From: Tranzscheliella williamsii
Taxonomy: Eukaryota; Basidiomycota; Ustilaginomycetes; Ustilaginales; Ustilaginaceae
Direction of reading: 5' to 3'
NCBI GenBank assembly: GCA_023212725.1
Contig: JALBYF010000042.1
Span: 107,893-171,892, forward strand
DNA: 64,000 bases
In this document: piece by piece, positions 30,895 through 41,116 of the stretch
How the letters are laid out: every line of letters begins with the position of its first letter
Position numbering within the stretch: the first letter of the stretch is position 1
Made by a program: the position numbers and the translations under genes
Notes under the pieces: model-generated
Told to the model about the DNA's origin: nothing
What the model saw: the letters and a program-made list of their open reading frames with translations, nothing else
Database searches by the model: none

Positions 30895-32505
30895 TTAGGG
30901 GTAGGTTGGGTAGGGAGCGCTGCTCGGCGGGCCGGCGCGGCCCGCGCGCGCGTTGGGGTCCAGCCATCCGCCATACTCTGGCGGCAGCTCGTCCGGCTGC
31001 TCGTCCTCGTCGTCGCTCGTCGGTTGCGGCAGCGGCCCACCGTCCGAATGCCGAACAACGGTGCGTCTGGCCGCCGCCTCGTCTCGCGCCGCTTGCCGGG
31101 CGGCTTGTTCCGCCTTGTCCGGCCGCGGCCCCGCCTCGGCCTCCATGACGCTGCTTGCGATCGAGTCGTCGTTGGTTAGTCGGACTCGGCTTTGCCGCTG
31201 GTTCTGTGACGTGGGCGTCGACGGGCCGAGGCTGTCGTGCGCCGAGAGCATCGCCTGCTGGCTGCTGCTATGCGAATGCGCAGACAATTCGCCCAGCTGC
31301 GAGTTGGACTCGTTCGGAGGCGAGGCGCCAAAGCCTGCCGCACTCAAAAGGCCGCTGTACGGGGACTGTGGCGTTCGCGACTCCATATCCAGGTTTTGGT
31401 GATAGGCGCCGCCGTTGTCGGACCCGCTGGGCGGATAGACAAAGGGCGAGACGCTGTAGCTTTGCGTGGCGCTATCGGGCCCTCTGCCGTCCCTTCGCGA
31501 TGCCGACGAATAGTCGTCATCGTCGAGGTCGACAAAGTGGTCCTCCTGGCGTCGTGCCATCTCCTTCTTCGTTTTGCGCGTTCTACGAACCAGCAAGAAG
31601 GCGATCAAGCATCCAATAGCAGTGGCGAGCGCAATAGCGCCTCCGATTGCTCCACCGGCAATGGCGCCGACGTTGTTGTCCTTGGACTTGCGGGCTCGAG
31701 ACGGTGCGGAAGTGCTGATGGCGCCAGCAATATTCTTGAACGTGGCAATGTTGGCGGCTATGGGCAAAGCCGTGCTGGGCAGTGGACTAGGACTTGTTCT
31801 GTTCAGACATTGGCTAACTGTGGAAGCGCCGGTGGTGTAGATCTCGGTGGTGCCTCCACTGCCTGCCCCAGAACTGTCGCTAATGACAATCTCAAACTGG
31901 GTGCCAGCGGAAAAGGGGACAGCCATGGTATAATCAAAAACCGAAATGTTCTTGACGTTGGCGTCTGGCACCCGGTACGAGAGGGGTTGCCCCTGGATCG
32001 GAATCCAGCTGATGGTGAAGGGTGCCGTACCGCGCTTATCAATGTTGTAGAAATGGACGTCGCTACACTGCTTCATGGTGCCGTTAAGCGCATCGTCCGC
32101 GAACACCCAGGAACTGGTGGCGACGAAGGGATCGCAGTCATGCGAAGCCCCGGCCGTGTCGATGCTCAAGGGCCGCGTGGTATTGCCGTTGCCGTTCGAG
32201 TCGGCTACAGCTACTACGTAGGAGTAAAACGCGTTGCTTGGCGGAGGCACGACGTATTGAAATGTGATCTGATCGGCGTTGGGCTGATAGTCGCTGTTGA
32301 TACGATAGGCGTCGATGAAGCCACGCGTCCCTATGATCCATACTGTGTAAGGGTATCCCTGCGGCGTTGGAGTCCAAGTAAGGTTGAGCGGCGTACATTG
32401 CTGCGACACCGAGTAGGTGAGGTCCAGTTCGGCGCTCGCCAGCAATGGCAGCGCCACCCAAAAAGTGACCAGACTGGCAATCGTAGCAACGACAGAGGGC
32501 ATCAT
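30895..32505 (-). CDS. single-pass cell-surface protein with glycine-rich membrane helix
   Basis: Type I membrane protein of unknown role, 536 residues from the ATG at 32505 (MMPSVVATIASLVTFWVALPLLASA), which opens with a clear signal peptide. The frame stays open 100 codons upstream, but that part has no protein character and hides the signal. The ectodomain (about 25-265) has two related-looking blocks around LTYSVSQQCTPLNLTW and CSDVHFYNIDKRGTAPFTISW, several NxT/S sites and a few cysteines. A Ser/Thr/Pro stalk leads to one membrane helix with GxxxG-type spacing (AGGAIGGAIALATAIGCLIAF), then RRTRKTKKE and a 220-residue cytosolic tail rich in Ser, Asp and Pro. Wall-sensor-like architecture is an inference from the layout; no named domain was recognised. 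Confidence 0.72.
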   Translation of the reverse strand: MMPSVVATIASLVTFWVALPLLASAELDLTYSVSQQCTPLNLTWTPTPQGYPYTVWIIGTRGFIDAYRINSDYQPNADQITFQYVVPPPSNAFYSYVVAVADSNGNGNTTRPLSIDTAGASHDCDPFVATSSWVFADDALNGTMKQCSDVHFYNIDKRGTAPFTISWIPIQGQPLSYRVPDANVKNISVFDYTMAVPFSAGTQFEIVISDSSGAGSGGTTEIYTTGASTVSQCLNRTSPSPLPSTALPIAANIATFKNIAGAISTSAPSRARKSKDNNVGAIAGGAIGGAIALATAIGCLIAFLLVRRTRKTKKEMARRQEDHFVDLDDDDYSSASRRDGRGPDSATQSYSVSPFVYPPSGSDNGGAYHQNLDMESRTPQSPYSGLLSAAGFGASPPNESNSQLGELSAHSHSSSQQAMLSAHDSLGPSTPTSQNQRQSRVRLTNDDSIASSVMEAEAGPRPDKAEQAARQAARDEAAARRTVVRHSDGGPLPQPTSDDEDEQPDELPPEYGGWLDPNARAGRAGPPSSAPYPTYP

Positions 32506-33716
32506 AGCGCCAACGTCAATGTGTGCGTCGCCAAGTACTTTAGCAAGGAGGCGGATCTTTGCGTTCAGGTCGCCGCAGAGAAAACGCCGCTTTACACCCG
32601 CGAGGCTGCCGGCTCGAGCATGGATGAGATGGAGGCGTAGCCAAGGGTGTTGTTCCAGCAGCGCCGAGCAAGCGGCTGTCGAATGGTGGGACGTCCTTTG
32701 ATCACCGGCGTATCGTCGTGCTGGACCACGAGCAGAGGCAGGCTGGATGGGCTGACAGAGTTGCACGGCGACGAAAGGAGAAGAGCCTCGCAGTGCGCAA
32801 CGCAAGGCAAAGAAAGCAGCCCACGAACAACTACAAACGAGAATCGGGACCAGGGACCGTCGAGATGAAGCTGGACGACGTTAACGGCGCAGACAGGTGG
32901 GTGAAGATAAGAGGCGAAGTGGGTTCGAGAGCGGTGGAGTCCACACGAAGAACACCAGTGGCAGAAGAAGAGCGGGAGGACGTCAGAGGCTATTTTATGA
33001 TCCACGCCCACGCAACATAGTAACAAATTCGGTTAATATATTGCGACTCCTGTGACTAGCTAGTACGCAGTGACAACACTCTATTATTTTACGTCCACCG
33101 GCGATCTCAGAACTTACTAGCTAGTATTCAGGAAAGAGAGTTGATTGTTGGAGCGGGAAATAGTCATAGTGTGGCAGTGACAGCCGCTACTAGCGCGCGT
33201 AAAGTGGAGTCCTATTTTGGCATGCACGCAGCCCCACTCACACTAGCTAGAACCTGCAGAGCAGAGCGAGTCAATTCACTTCCGTCTATTGAGGTGGTCG
33301 GATTTGCGAAGCGACACTACGCACGTTGTGGAGGAAAGATCGGCTGCAGCTCCAACCGAATAGTAGACAAATAAAGCAAGCCGATAGTAAGCTAAACGTA
33401 CTAGTCACAGTTGGCTGTTGTATGTAGCTGGTCTCGAACGCCGGCCAACATACTGTAACAGGAAACACTCGCGGAACAAGAGGCGCGAAACTTGTCAGAG
33501 GGATTGGGATGGTAAAGCTGTGCTACAGAGATGCCCGCTCGTTGCTGCAATGTCGACGGCAATGCGAGAACACTGCGTCGTTGCTCTTCTGGCTGTCTAT
33601 GCCATTGTCCGCAGTACGGCGGTCGGGTGAGCGTAGGCTGGGCATCGTTGCAAGGCTGGCACCGTCGCACGGCTGCGGATAGGATACAGTGGATACAGCC
33701 TGCAAAGCAGGGCTAG
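32506..33716. other. intergenic, no gene seen
   Basis: 1.2 kb between the surface-protein start (-) and the COP9 subunit stop (-). It includes the surface-protein promoter. Around 33000-33420 the DNA is notably more AT-rich than its neighbours and repeats the word CTAGCTAG/ACTAGCTAG several times. No coding frame was supported. Confidence 0.45.
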
Positions 33717-35345
33717 TTACGGCGCGACTGCTGCCAGCGCCGTCTTGTTGAGACGCTGGCAGACGCCTTCCAAGGCGTTCGTCAGCTGTGCTATCTGCTG
33801 ATCCCAACGACGCGTCCATTTGGTGTCAGGGTCGCTCGACACGGACGCACCTAGCGCATCGCCCGAGCCGTCGACCCCATCGGCGTGCGTCTGGTTTTTG
33901 GTGGCTTCCAGTCCCCCCGCCGTCGTCTCGCCTTCGACATGCCGTTGCTGATCGATGAAGAAGAGAACGCCAGCTCCACCTCCGCTCTCGCTGTCTGTTT
34001 CGCCGGTGCCCATCTGGTCAATCCAAGCGTTGAGCCGGCCCTGCATGATCATCTTTCTCGCTATGTCCTCGGCTCCCTCTGGACTCAGATCAATCAGAGC
34101 GCTAAGACCATCTAAGGTGATGTTGTCGTAGAGTCTTGATGCACTGAGCACGTTATGTTCAATCATGGCTCGGTCCAAGACGGTCGAAGGTGCGTGCCGC
34201 TTCGATGTGCTGCTGGAAGATGTCGGGCCCAATGAGGACGAAATGACAGGCGCCGTCGAAGGAGCTAGTCTAGCAATCTGATGCGGAGAAAGGAGCTTTT
34301 CGAATCTTGCGATCTCGTCAGGTCGGATGATGTGGTCCAGGTACACTTTGGAGAGGATGGTGTACTGCGGCAGCGCTTGGCAACGGTCGTCTCTCATCAG
34401 CGTTGCCAGTGTGCGCACACGCTGTGGACCCGCCGGTGAAAGGATCGACGCGGTGACGGCTGCCGAGAGCATCCTCTTGCGGTCCTCTTCGTCAATGTCC
34501 ATCACATAGCTGAGCTCGTGATACCTGACCGCAGCCTCGGCAAATCTTCTCTGCGAATCGTAGATCCTCGCCTGCGATAGACGAAACTGCAGCCCGAGCA
34601 CCTTGGCATCCTCCAGTTCCTTCGAAACCGCTGGAGGCGCACTGCTGTTGGCGCTGCCTTCTGTCTCTTCGGCTAGGTGGTACTGTGACGGCAGGGCGCC
34701 TGGCACGCTGTGGATCACCATGCTGGCCCGCTTCAGGTAGACATCGGCTGCCACCGGGTCATCGCTTTCGAGGAGCAAACGGACGATTCGCATGTAGATC
34801 GAGAGCTTGAAATGGTCGGAAACGGTTCTATGTCCCGAGTCCAGCGGGATGGCGAGAAGCACTCTGGCTGCTTCGTTCCAGTCCTCCTGCGCCTCGAGCA
34901 GATTGGCAAGCTGCATGCGGAGGCTCGACGCCTGTTCTTCGAAGCTCAGCACCCTCGGCTGTAGTTGCTCCAGTGCGCTCTCGAGCACCTTTCTTCTTGT
35001 TTCTGCGTCTGCAATCGCCGGTATAGCTGAGTCTCCGATGTCCTGCATTGCGCTTAAATCCGACTGCGATGCATATGCGTTAGCTATACGTGCAGCCTCC
35101 TGCTCCAAGGCACTGAGAGCCTGTCGGCCGATCACCAGACCTCCACCGGTCGAGTTCTGCTCGCTGAGGACAGCATGCTGCAGATAGGACGTGGCAGCTT
35201 GGAGGAGGTCCTGCTCGCCGAGTTGCGTCGCTGGCCGCGCAAAGAGGGAAGCTATCAGGTCTTGGTATACTGAAGACCGTGCCGCGTTTGGTTGCGACGA
35301 GATCTGCTGCAGCTGCGCAGTGAACGAATCCACCTGCGACGGCAT
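33717..35345 (-). CDS. CSN4: COP9 signalosome subunit 4-like protein (PCI domain)
   Basis: Scaffold subunit of the COP9 signalosome, which removes Nedd8 from cullins. 542 residues from the ATG at 35345 (MPSQVDSFTAQLQQISS); the six codons before it begin with GTG and are not a start. TPR-like helical repeats cover about residues 100-290 (including LANLLEAQEDWNEAARVLLAIPL and FRLSQARIYDSQRRFAEAAVRYHELS). The PCI winged-helix part follows (YTILSKVYLDHII, IEHNVLSASRLYDNITLDGLSALIDLSP, DIARKMIMQGRLNAWIDQ). A last helix (WDQQIAQLTNALEGVCQRLN) matches the CSN4 C-terminal helix. Ser/Thr-rich inserts make it longer than the ~400-residue animal protein. An extra 5' exon is possible but not needed. Confidence 0.87.
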   Translation of the reverse strand: MPSQVDSFTAQLQQISSQPNAARSSVYQDLIASLFARPATQLGEQDLLQAATSYLQHAVLSEQNSTGGGLVIGRQALSALEQEAARIANAYASQSDLSAMQDIGDSAIPAIADAETRRKVLESALEQLQPRVLSFEEQASSLRMQLANLLEAQEDWNEAARVLLAIPLDSGHRTVSDHFKLSIYMRIVRLLLESDDPVAADVYLKRASMVIHSVPGALPSQYHLAEETEGSANSSAPPAVSKELEDAKVLGLQFRLSQARIYDSQRRFAEAAVRYHELSYVMDIDEEDRKRMLSAAVTASILSPAGPQRVRTLATLMRDDRCQALPQYTILSKVYLDHIIRPDEIARFEKLLSPHQIARLAPSTAPVISSSLGPTSSSSTSKRHAPSTVLDRAMIEHNVLSASRLYDNITLDGLSALIDLSPEGAEDIARKMIMQGRLNAWIDQMGTGETDSESGGGAGVLFFIDQQRHVEGETTAGGLEATKNQTHADGVDGSGDALGASVSSDPDTKWTRRWDQQIAQLTNALEGVCQRLNKTALAAVAP

Positions 35346-38300
35346 ATTGCGCAGCTTTGTCACAGGTAGCGCGTTACCCTGGGGCTGTCCCGAGTCAATA
35401 AGGAATGGTAAGGAGATCGTCTGTCAGGTGGCTTCGTGGTGCCGATCGAAGTCGCGAGACGCTGAAGCTCCAGATGAGGTGAGAGAAGCTGAGCACAGGC
35501 TGTCATACATCGTGGATGTGGAGCGGGTTCAAGTCCGCAAGGAGTGTTAGATTGTCAGGAATCGGTCACAGACGTAAAATGTAACATTCACATTGCTCTC
35601 TCCTATACTGTCACTGCAACTTAGCAGACTCGGTTGCAGACAAACGCAGCGTGGATCTATTCTTCCCACGAGGGTGGCCGCGGTTCCAATGCGGAACCCA
35701 GCAGGAAATAGAGCGTGAAGTGTCGTTACCCAAAGCAGCATCTTGGGTGGACAACGTTGGCAACCTCGTAGCAGACTTTGCAAGCAGTGCATCAGATCAC
35801 GACGGGGCTGTTTCACGCTTCTGCCGCCAGCGCTGAACCGAATCGAGGATTTCGGCGGCATGTCGCATCTGAAAGGGTCCCGATGGAGGAGGAGCCGCTG
35901 ATTTGATTGCGATGCGGCGCAGTGGGCGAGCGTGGGAAGACAGTTGGATTCTGCGCTGCCGATATAGGCTTCCGTCCCGACCTGCCGTCTTGCGGACTTA
36001 GGTCGGTAAAGACAAAGTTGCGCACGACTGCTAAGCGTGGGAAGGAGGGTGACGTCTGGGTTAACTTGACTGGCATTTCAGGCTGCCGGCCACCGGCTCT
36101 GTCTGGGATGGGCACACGATGATGAGCACGCTGATGTGCATGCTCTGTCACCGAAACGTTTGCTAAAAAGCTAACTTTATCAACAAAAGACACTCAGCAT
36201 CCAGCCTCCTGTGGGAGGATCCGTGTCTTAAAACCCACGTATCGCGCCAAGAAGGTGATCTCGGAGCGACCGCACTTTAAACTCGCCATCGTCATTATCT
36301 CGCGAGCGTCGGGGAACTGGTATGGTCTCCTGGCACCGCAAACTCTGCACTACATACATCACAACACAGGCCATGCGTCTCGGTCTGGACGGTCTGCATG
36401 TCCGCCGTGCTCGTGCCACCAAACTGGCACCAGATACTTCCACTATAGAAAAGCGCTGCTAATGTGGTTTGCATTTGCTCAACCCATGGTGGGGTGAGAA
36501 CAAGAGAGATCTACATGATGAAGCAGAGCTTCAAGCTCAAGCTCCCTCACCAAAACGAGCCTGGTCATTCGATACCGGCACCGATTTGCCCGATGAAGTC
36601 GAACCGGGCCCGGATAAACGAGTCTTTTGAACGGATGCCCTTCCGCCATGTCAATCTCACAAACGAAAAACGAAAAGGGTGGGGTTGGGTCGGGGTTAGG
36701 TTGACGTTGGATTCACCACCTGGCGGGCGACCTTGCCAGGCTCTTGTCGCTTGTGCTACGGTTTCACGATAGGCGTCTTTGCACCACACCGGTGAAACGT
36801 TTCGCAGAGCTCCGCCGAGTCGCATAGGAAGACAGAGCAGGCAGGGTGCGGGCTTCAATCCTCGCGACGTAGATCAAGACAGCATGATGAGATCGACGGC
36901 CGTGCCACCATCAGAGCCTGGTTGGCATCAGATCTCGGCGCTGTGACGACTTGCTGGCATCGCATGCCTACCCGCGAGCCGCACAGATACAGGAGCTTGC
37001 GGCCCTACCGAGCCCTTAGCAGGCTGTAGTCCCGGCTCTAGCACCTAGCGTGCTTCTCGGAGGGCATCACCACAATGGCTCGGATCCCTCCAAACCTCTG
37101 CGTGCGGATGCGGTGACTGTGTCTGCACCCGGATCGGGGACGACCGGCTGCTGGCTTGCACTGCCATAAGCGCATACAAGGCGGGCCACTGCCGTGTCAG
37201 CACTCGGGATAAGGCATCCCGATCAGCCACTGTGGCTTTGCGACGCAGACGTTGGTGCCAGTTTCAGCGCGGGAGCGGATGCACGGAAAAGCGAACGCAC
37301 GGCCAGCCGATCGTACTGCTACACTGCCGAAGTACTTGGCCACCAACCCGACCCAAGCCAAGACCACACACACGCAGGAGCTGCCGACCCATGCATCGGT
37401 AACATGTCTGCGCCACTTTCGGCTGCGGCAGAAGATCGTCTACGGAAAAGGTGGCGGTTCGCCTTTCAACCAGGTGATATGCCGTGGCTGTATCAGTAAC
37501 GTCCAGCTAGACGCTGCTCATGACATGCCTAAGGCGGAAACCGGCTCGTAGACTGGCGGTGATTATGCGGCCCGCGAGAGCACATGGGAGCTGAGGTGGA
37601 AGAGTCCCACATTGAAAGGTTTCGTCGGGCACGGCGCGAAAGTGTGAGTCTAAGTGAACAACAACACTTGTGACTGGCCAATACGGACAGCTGGCGGGGC
37701 CTCCGACTGGTGCGTCGAAGCGAGATCTCAGTGCGTTCCGAGCGAGCGACGAGCAGTTTCGCCATTGTGATTATTATGCGCGGCAAACGGTCGGAGTTGG
37801 CAAGAAACTCGAGCAGCGGCTGTCTAAAAAAAGGACAGGCCATGCAAGTGCAAGTATTCAACGAGCCGCTGCTGGCGACAGCGCAGCCTTTGGCTCTTTG
37901 TTGGGAGGCGTCCCAGTATGCGAACCACGGGACTCGGCAGCATCGAGTATCTGCCCTTGTAGCATGCGACCTGTTAAGGACGCGAGTGAAGTAAGGCACG
38001 TCAAGTCCTTAAGGGTCAGGGTCCAATAGGGTTAGCGTGCCAAACAAGCTCATGATCAGGTCAGGTCCAGGCCCATGTAAGCGCAGCAGCTGTAACACTA
38101 AGCGAATTCGGTCGAGTTTATAGAGAGAAGACGAACGCTGTTTTTCCCCAAAGCCAGGCGCCAAGCCAAGCGCCCCCATGATGGCTCCCTCTTCCCATGT
38201 AGATGCACATAACATCGCTATATATGCTATGCCATTGACTTCCGACGCCACATGTTGGATCCTGATGGCCTTGACCAACACACTTGCAGCCGGCTTTCGT

Positions 38301-41116
38301 CTCTTTTCGAGTTGTATTCGCATTTACCTTGCGAAGCTGTTTTTTGTGAAGCGTAAAGCGTGAAACGTAAAGCACAAAGCGACGTGAAAGGGTCGCTTCC
38401 TGGCGTCGCGTCCTTGAGCGCGCGCGCGCGCAAGTCTGCGCCTGTCAAGGGCCAGCAAGCGGCGAGCACGACAGAGCAAGCGGCAAGCAAGACACCTACA
38501 TGTGCAGTGCAGCGCCTGCTCTTCCTCGCTCGCCTTGCAACACCGCTCTTCCCCTTCTGGGTACCCGTCTCACCAATAGCGCAAGTGCTAACAAACAGCA
38601 TCACTGAGCGGAGACTCTGCCGGTCGGCTGCGTTTCTTGATACGTCGGTTCAGTCTTCATCACAAACTAAGCTCCTCGTAACCAGCTTGGCAGCAGCAAA
38701 GGATGAATGTGCTATTTTTGCACCTCTCCTCGCCCCTGCTCTACCGCATTGGTCCTTTCATCCTGTGCTTGCTGTCCTGGGGATGTGGCGTGTGGCCCCT
38801 TCGTGCGATCTGTGCCACACAGCTTCACCGTAACAGCTAGCGCGGCTATTTCTCTGCTCTGCAATCTGTCCTTAGCCGTCGTTGGTCATGTGGCTCCTCG
38901 CAGCTGTAACCATACCAGTTTGGTGGGCTAGTGCCAGATCGCAATGATGCTTCTCAACTTACTCCTACGCTGCCCACATCGTGTGCATGACCCGAGACAA
39001 GTGGCGCGTCGTCAACAATGGATGGGATGCCAAACGAGCTACGTAAGCTCGATGGTGGCAGCAACGTCCCTGACACAAGCCACAAGCCTCTCAGCTTGCA
39101 GCTCCTCTAGCGGCGTCCTGTATCCTTTCGATACTGCTTCGTTGCGAGTCGCTTCCTGGGCACTCCAACCCCAAAGACGTCAGGAATAGCGCACCGCCAC
39201 CATTTTCACCTCTCTCCAACTCGACCGACACCCAGATACATGAATAACCAACTCTTTCCTTGCACCATGATCTTCGTCCCATGTATGCGCGCTGCGCGCT
39301 GCGAGTTGCGAGCTGCATGCTGCTTCTGCGTCCGTATACGTGTAGCCATAGCTGTTACCACGCTCACATGGCCTGCTCACGTTCACTCTGTGTGACATGC
39401 ACTCGGTCACAGACCCTTGCGCAACATCCAACTTGTCGCCTGTCTCCGCTTGCTCTCTCTCCTCTTCTCCTCGCCTCGCTTTCTTCGCATCCTGTCTGGC
39501 TGCCTGGGTCCCATCCTGCTCGGAAAGCAGTCACAGTCACAGCCACAGTCACAGTCGGACCGCACTCTCAGCTCAGCCGTGCAAAGCATGTCGCCACCTC
39601 TCCTTTCCCACCGCCATGGTCCCCTCTGATTGTCCCTGCATGGAGCTCTATTCCAGATCCGCCCCTCGCGTCCCTGCATCTGGGTATCCATTTGTCTCGG
39701 TGAATCTCGCGGGCTGGTGTGCCTCTGCTCCACCCTATTTCCCGGCTGATGGGACCGACGAAGAGCTCCTCTCCTCTGCTCACCATCATCGGCCCTTCAT
39801 GTCCATCTTATCCCCACCTTCTGCGCTTCCCGCTGCTCGCTTCGACCCCTTGTACTGACTTGGCATCACAGCTACTCGCTTTCTGGGCTCAATTTTCTTC
39901 AAGCCCGGAACGCACTTCGCCGAGTTGCGTCTCAGTGCACAGCCTCTCCTGCTAACCCACGCGCAGCTCCTCGTCTCTCGCTTTACCTAACAAGCTCGCC
40001 CAATAGACGCTGCCAGTATCCGCTTTTGCGCTGTTCAGCTGCTAGAGCCCTATTTACTATACGAAGGCAGTCGTGGGTATAGGGTCTTCTTCTCTACCAC
40101 ATAACCTCCCTTCGCGCCTCTATATCGCTGCTCCGCTTTCATTTCATCCACCCGGCGCTGTTTCATCTCTTCATACAGAATCAGCCATATCAGCCCCGAG
40201 CCCGCCACATTGATCTGCAGCTTCGTGTCTGCTAAGAGGTCATTGCGCCGCCGGTGACCGGCGCGGTTCTGCACTTGTAGCCAGATCGGTCTTTTTCTCC
40301 TGGCAACTCGCCACGACTTGCGCCCTTCATCAAGCGCCGTCGGCCCACTACAAGGCCATTGCCCATCCGCATAGTGGTGTAGCCTCTTTTGTCACACTGC
40401 ATCTGGCTGCATCCGCCGTCGTTAGGACGGGTACCACGATAGCCCCCATCGCAGGCCTCGTCTTTCCCTCCTTTCTGCACCTAACGGCTTGGACTCATTT
40501 CGTCTGTCCAGGGGCACAGAAGGCTGCGATTAACGGCTTCTTACGCCTTCCATCGCCTCTTTGCAGCTTCATTAATTTCCTAACCTTGGGCACTCCGGGT
40601 CTGCGACCTGCCGATCAAGCATCGACTGTCGCGCATACTGCGACTGCCAAGCGGCGAGGCTGTAGTGGTGGCGACACCGGTCGTCCGCCACCCGCAGCTA
40701 GTATAGATAGCTGGAGCCCTGGAAATAGTCAGCGGATGCTGTCACCCTAACCCCCAGTCCCCTCCTCCTCGGCTTCCGATCCCCCCCTTCCCCCATCCCC
40801 GTCCCCTTTTTCCTTCCCTTCCTTCCCCTTGGTCCCATTCCATCTTTCTTGTATGGCTTCTCAAGTTGCGTTGTTCGTCCCTTGCTTCGTACATCAACGT
40901 ATTCCACATTGCCTATCCCTTTCCCCAAGCAACCGATTCGTCCGCTCTCTAACGGCAACGTTGCATGTCACGTCTCGGGGCGGTATCTCAAGGCGGTAGA
41001 ACCATTCTTTTCCGGATCCTAGCTCAGTCACAAGTCTTGGGCACTCCTTTGTTCCTCTGCTGTGTTGTCTCTGCCACTGTTGCGGACGACAACCAGCGCG
41101 CGGCTCTTCTCTGACG
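35346..41116. other. 5.8-kb gene-poor region; right part pyrimidine-rich leader
   Basis: The largest gap in the window. No supported protein gene on either strand. Small features: a CGTAAAGCGTGAAACGTAAAGC direct repeat at about 38350-38372; a CG dinucleotide run near 38420; and short CACAGT repeats at about 39535-39560. From about 39400 to 40960 the plus strand is strongly C+T rich, with many ATGs and short frames. This suits a very long transcribed leader or promoter of the regulator-like gene starting at 41117. It could equally hold a non-coding RNA. Confidence 0.45.

Noticed and set aside
31237..32640. 467-codon plus frame opposite the surface protein
   Set aside because: The minus strand has a signal peptide, glycosylation sites and a membrane helix in order; the plus frame has no such structure.
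33425..33445. GTTCGAGAC on the minus strand, B-box-like
   Set aside because: No 5-bp T stem and no cloverleaf could be folded around it.
35521..35545. GGGTTCAAGTCC, tRNA B-box-like word
   Set aside because: The flanking bases form only a 4-bp stem with an 8-base loop, and no acceptor stem or A box can be paired.
38420..38433. CG dinucleotide run as a Z-DNA or CpG-type control element
   Set aside because: Too short, and similar runs occur by composition elsewhere (near 23750).
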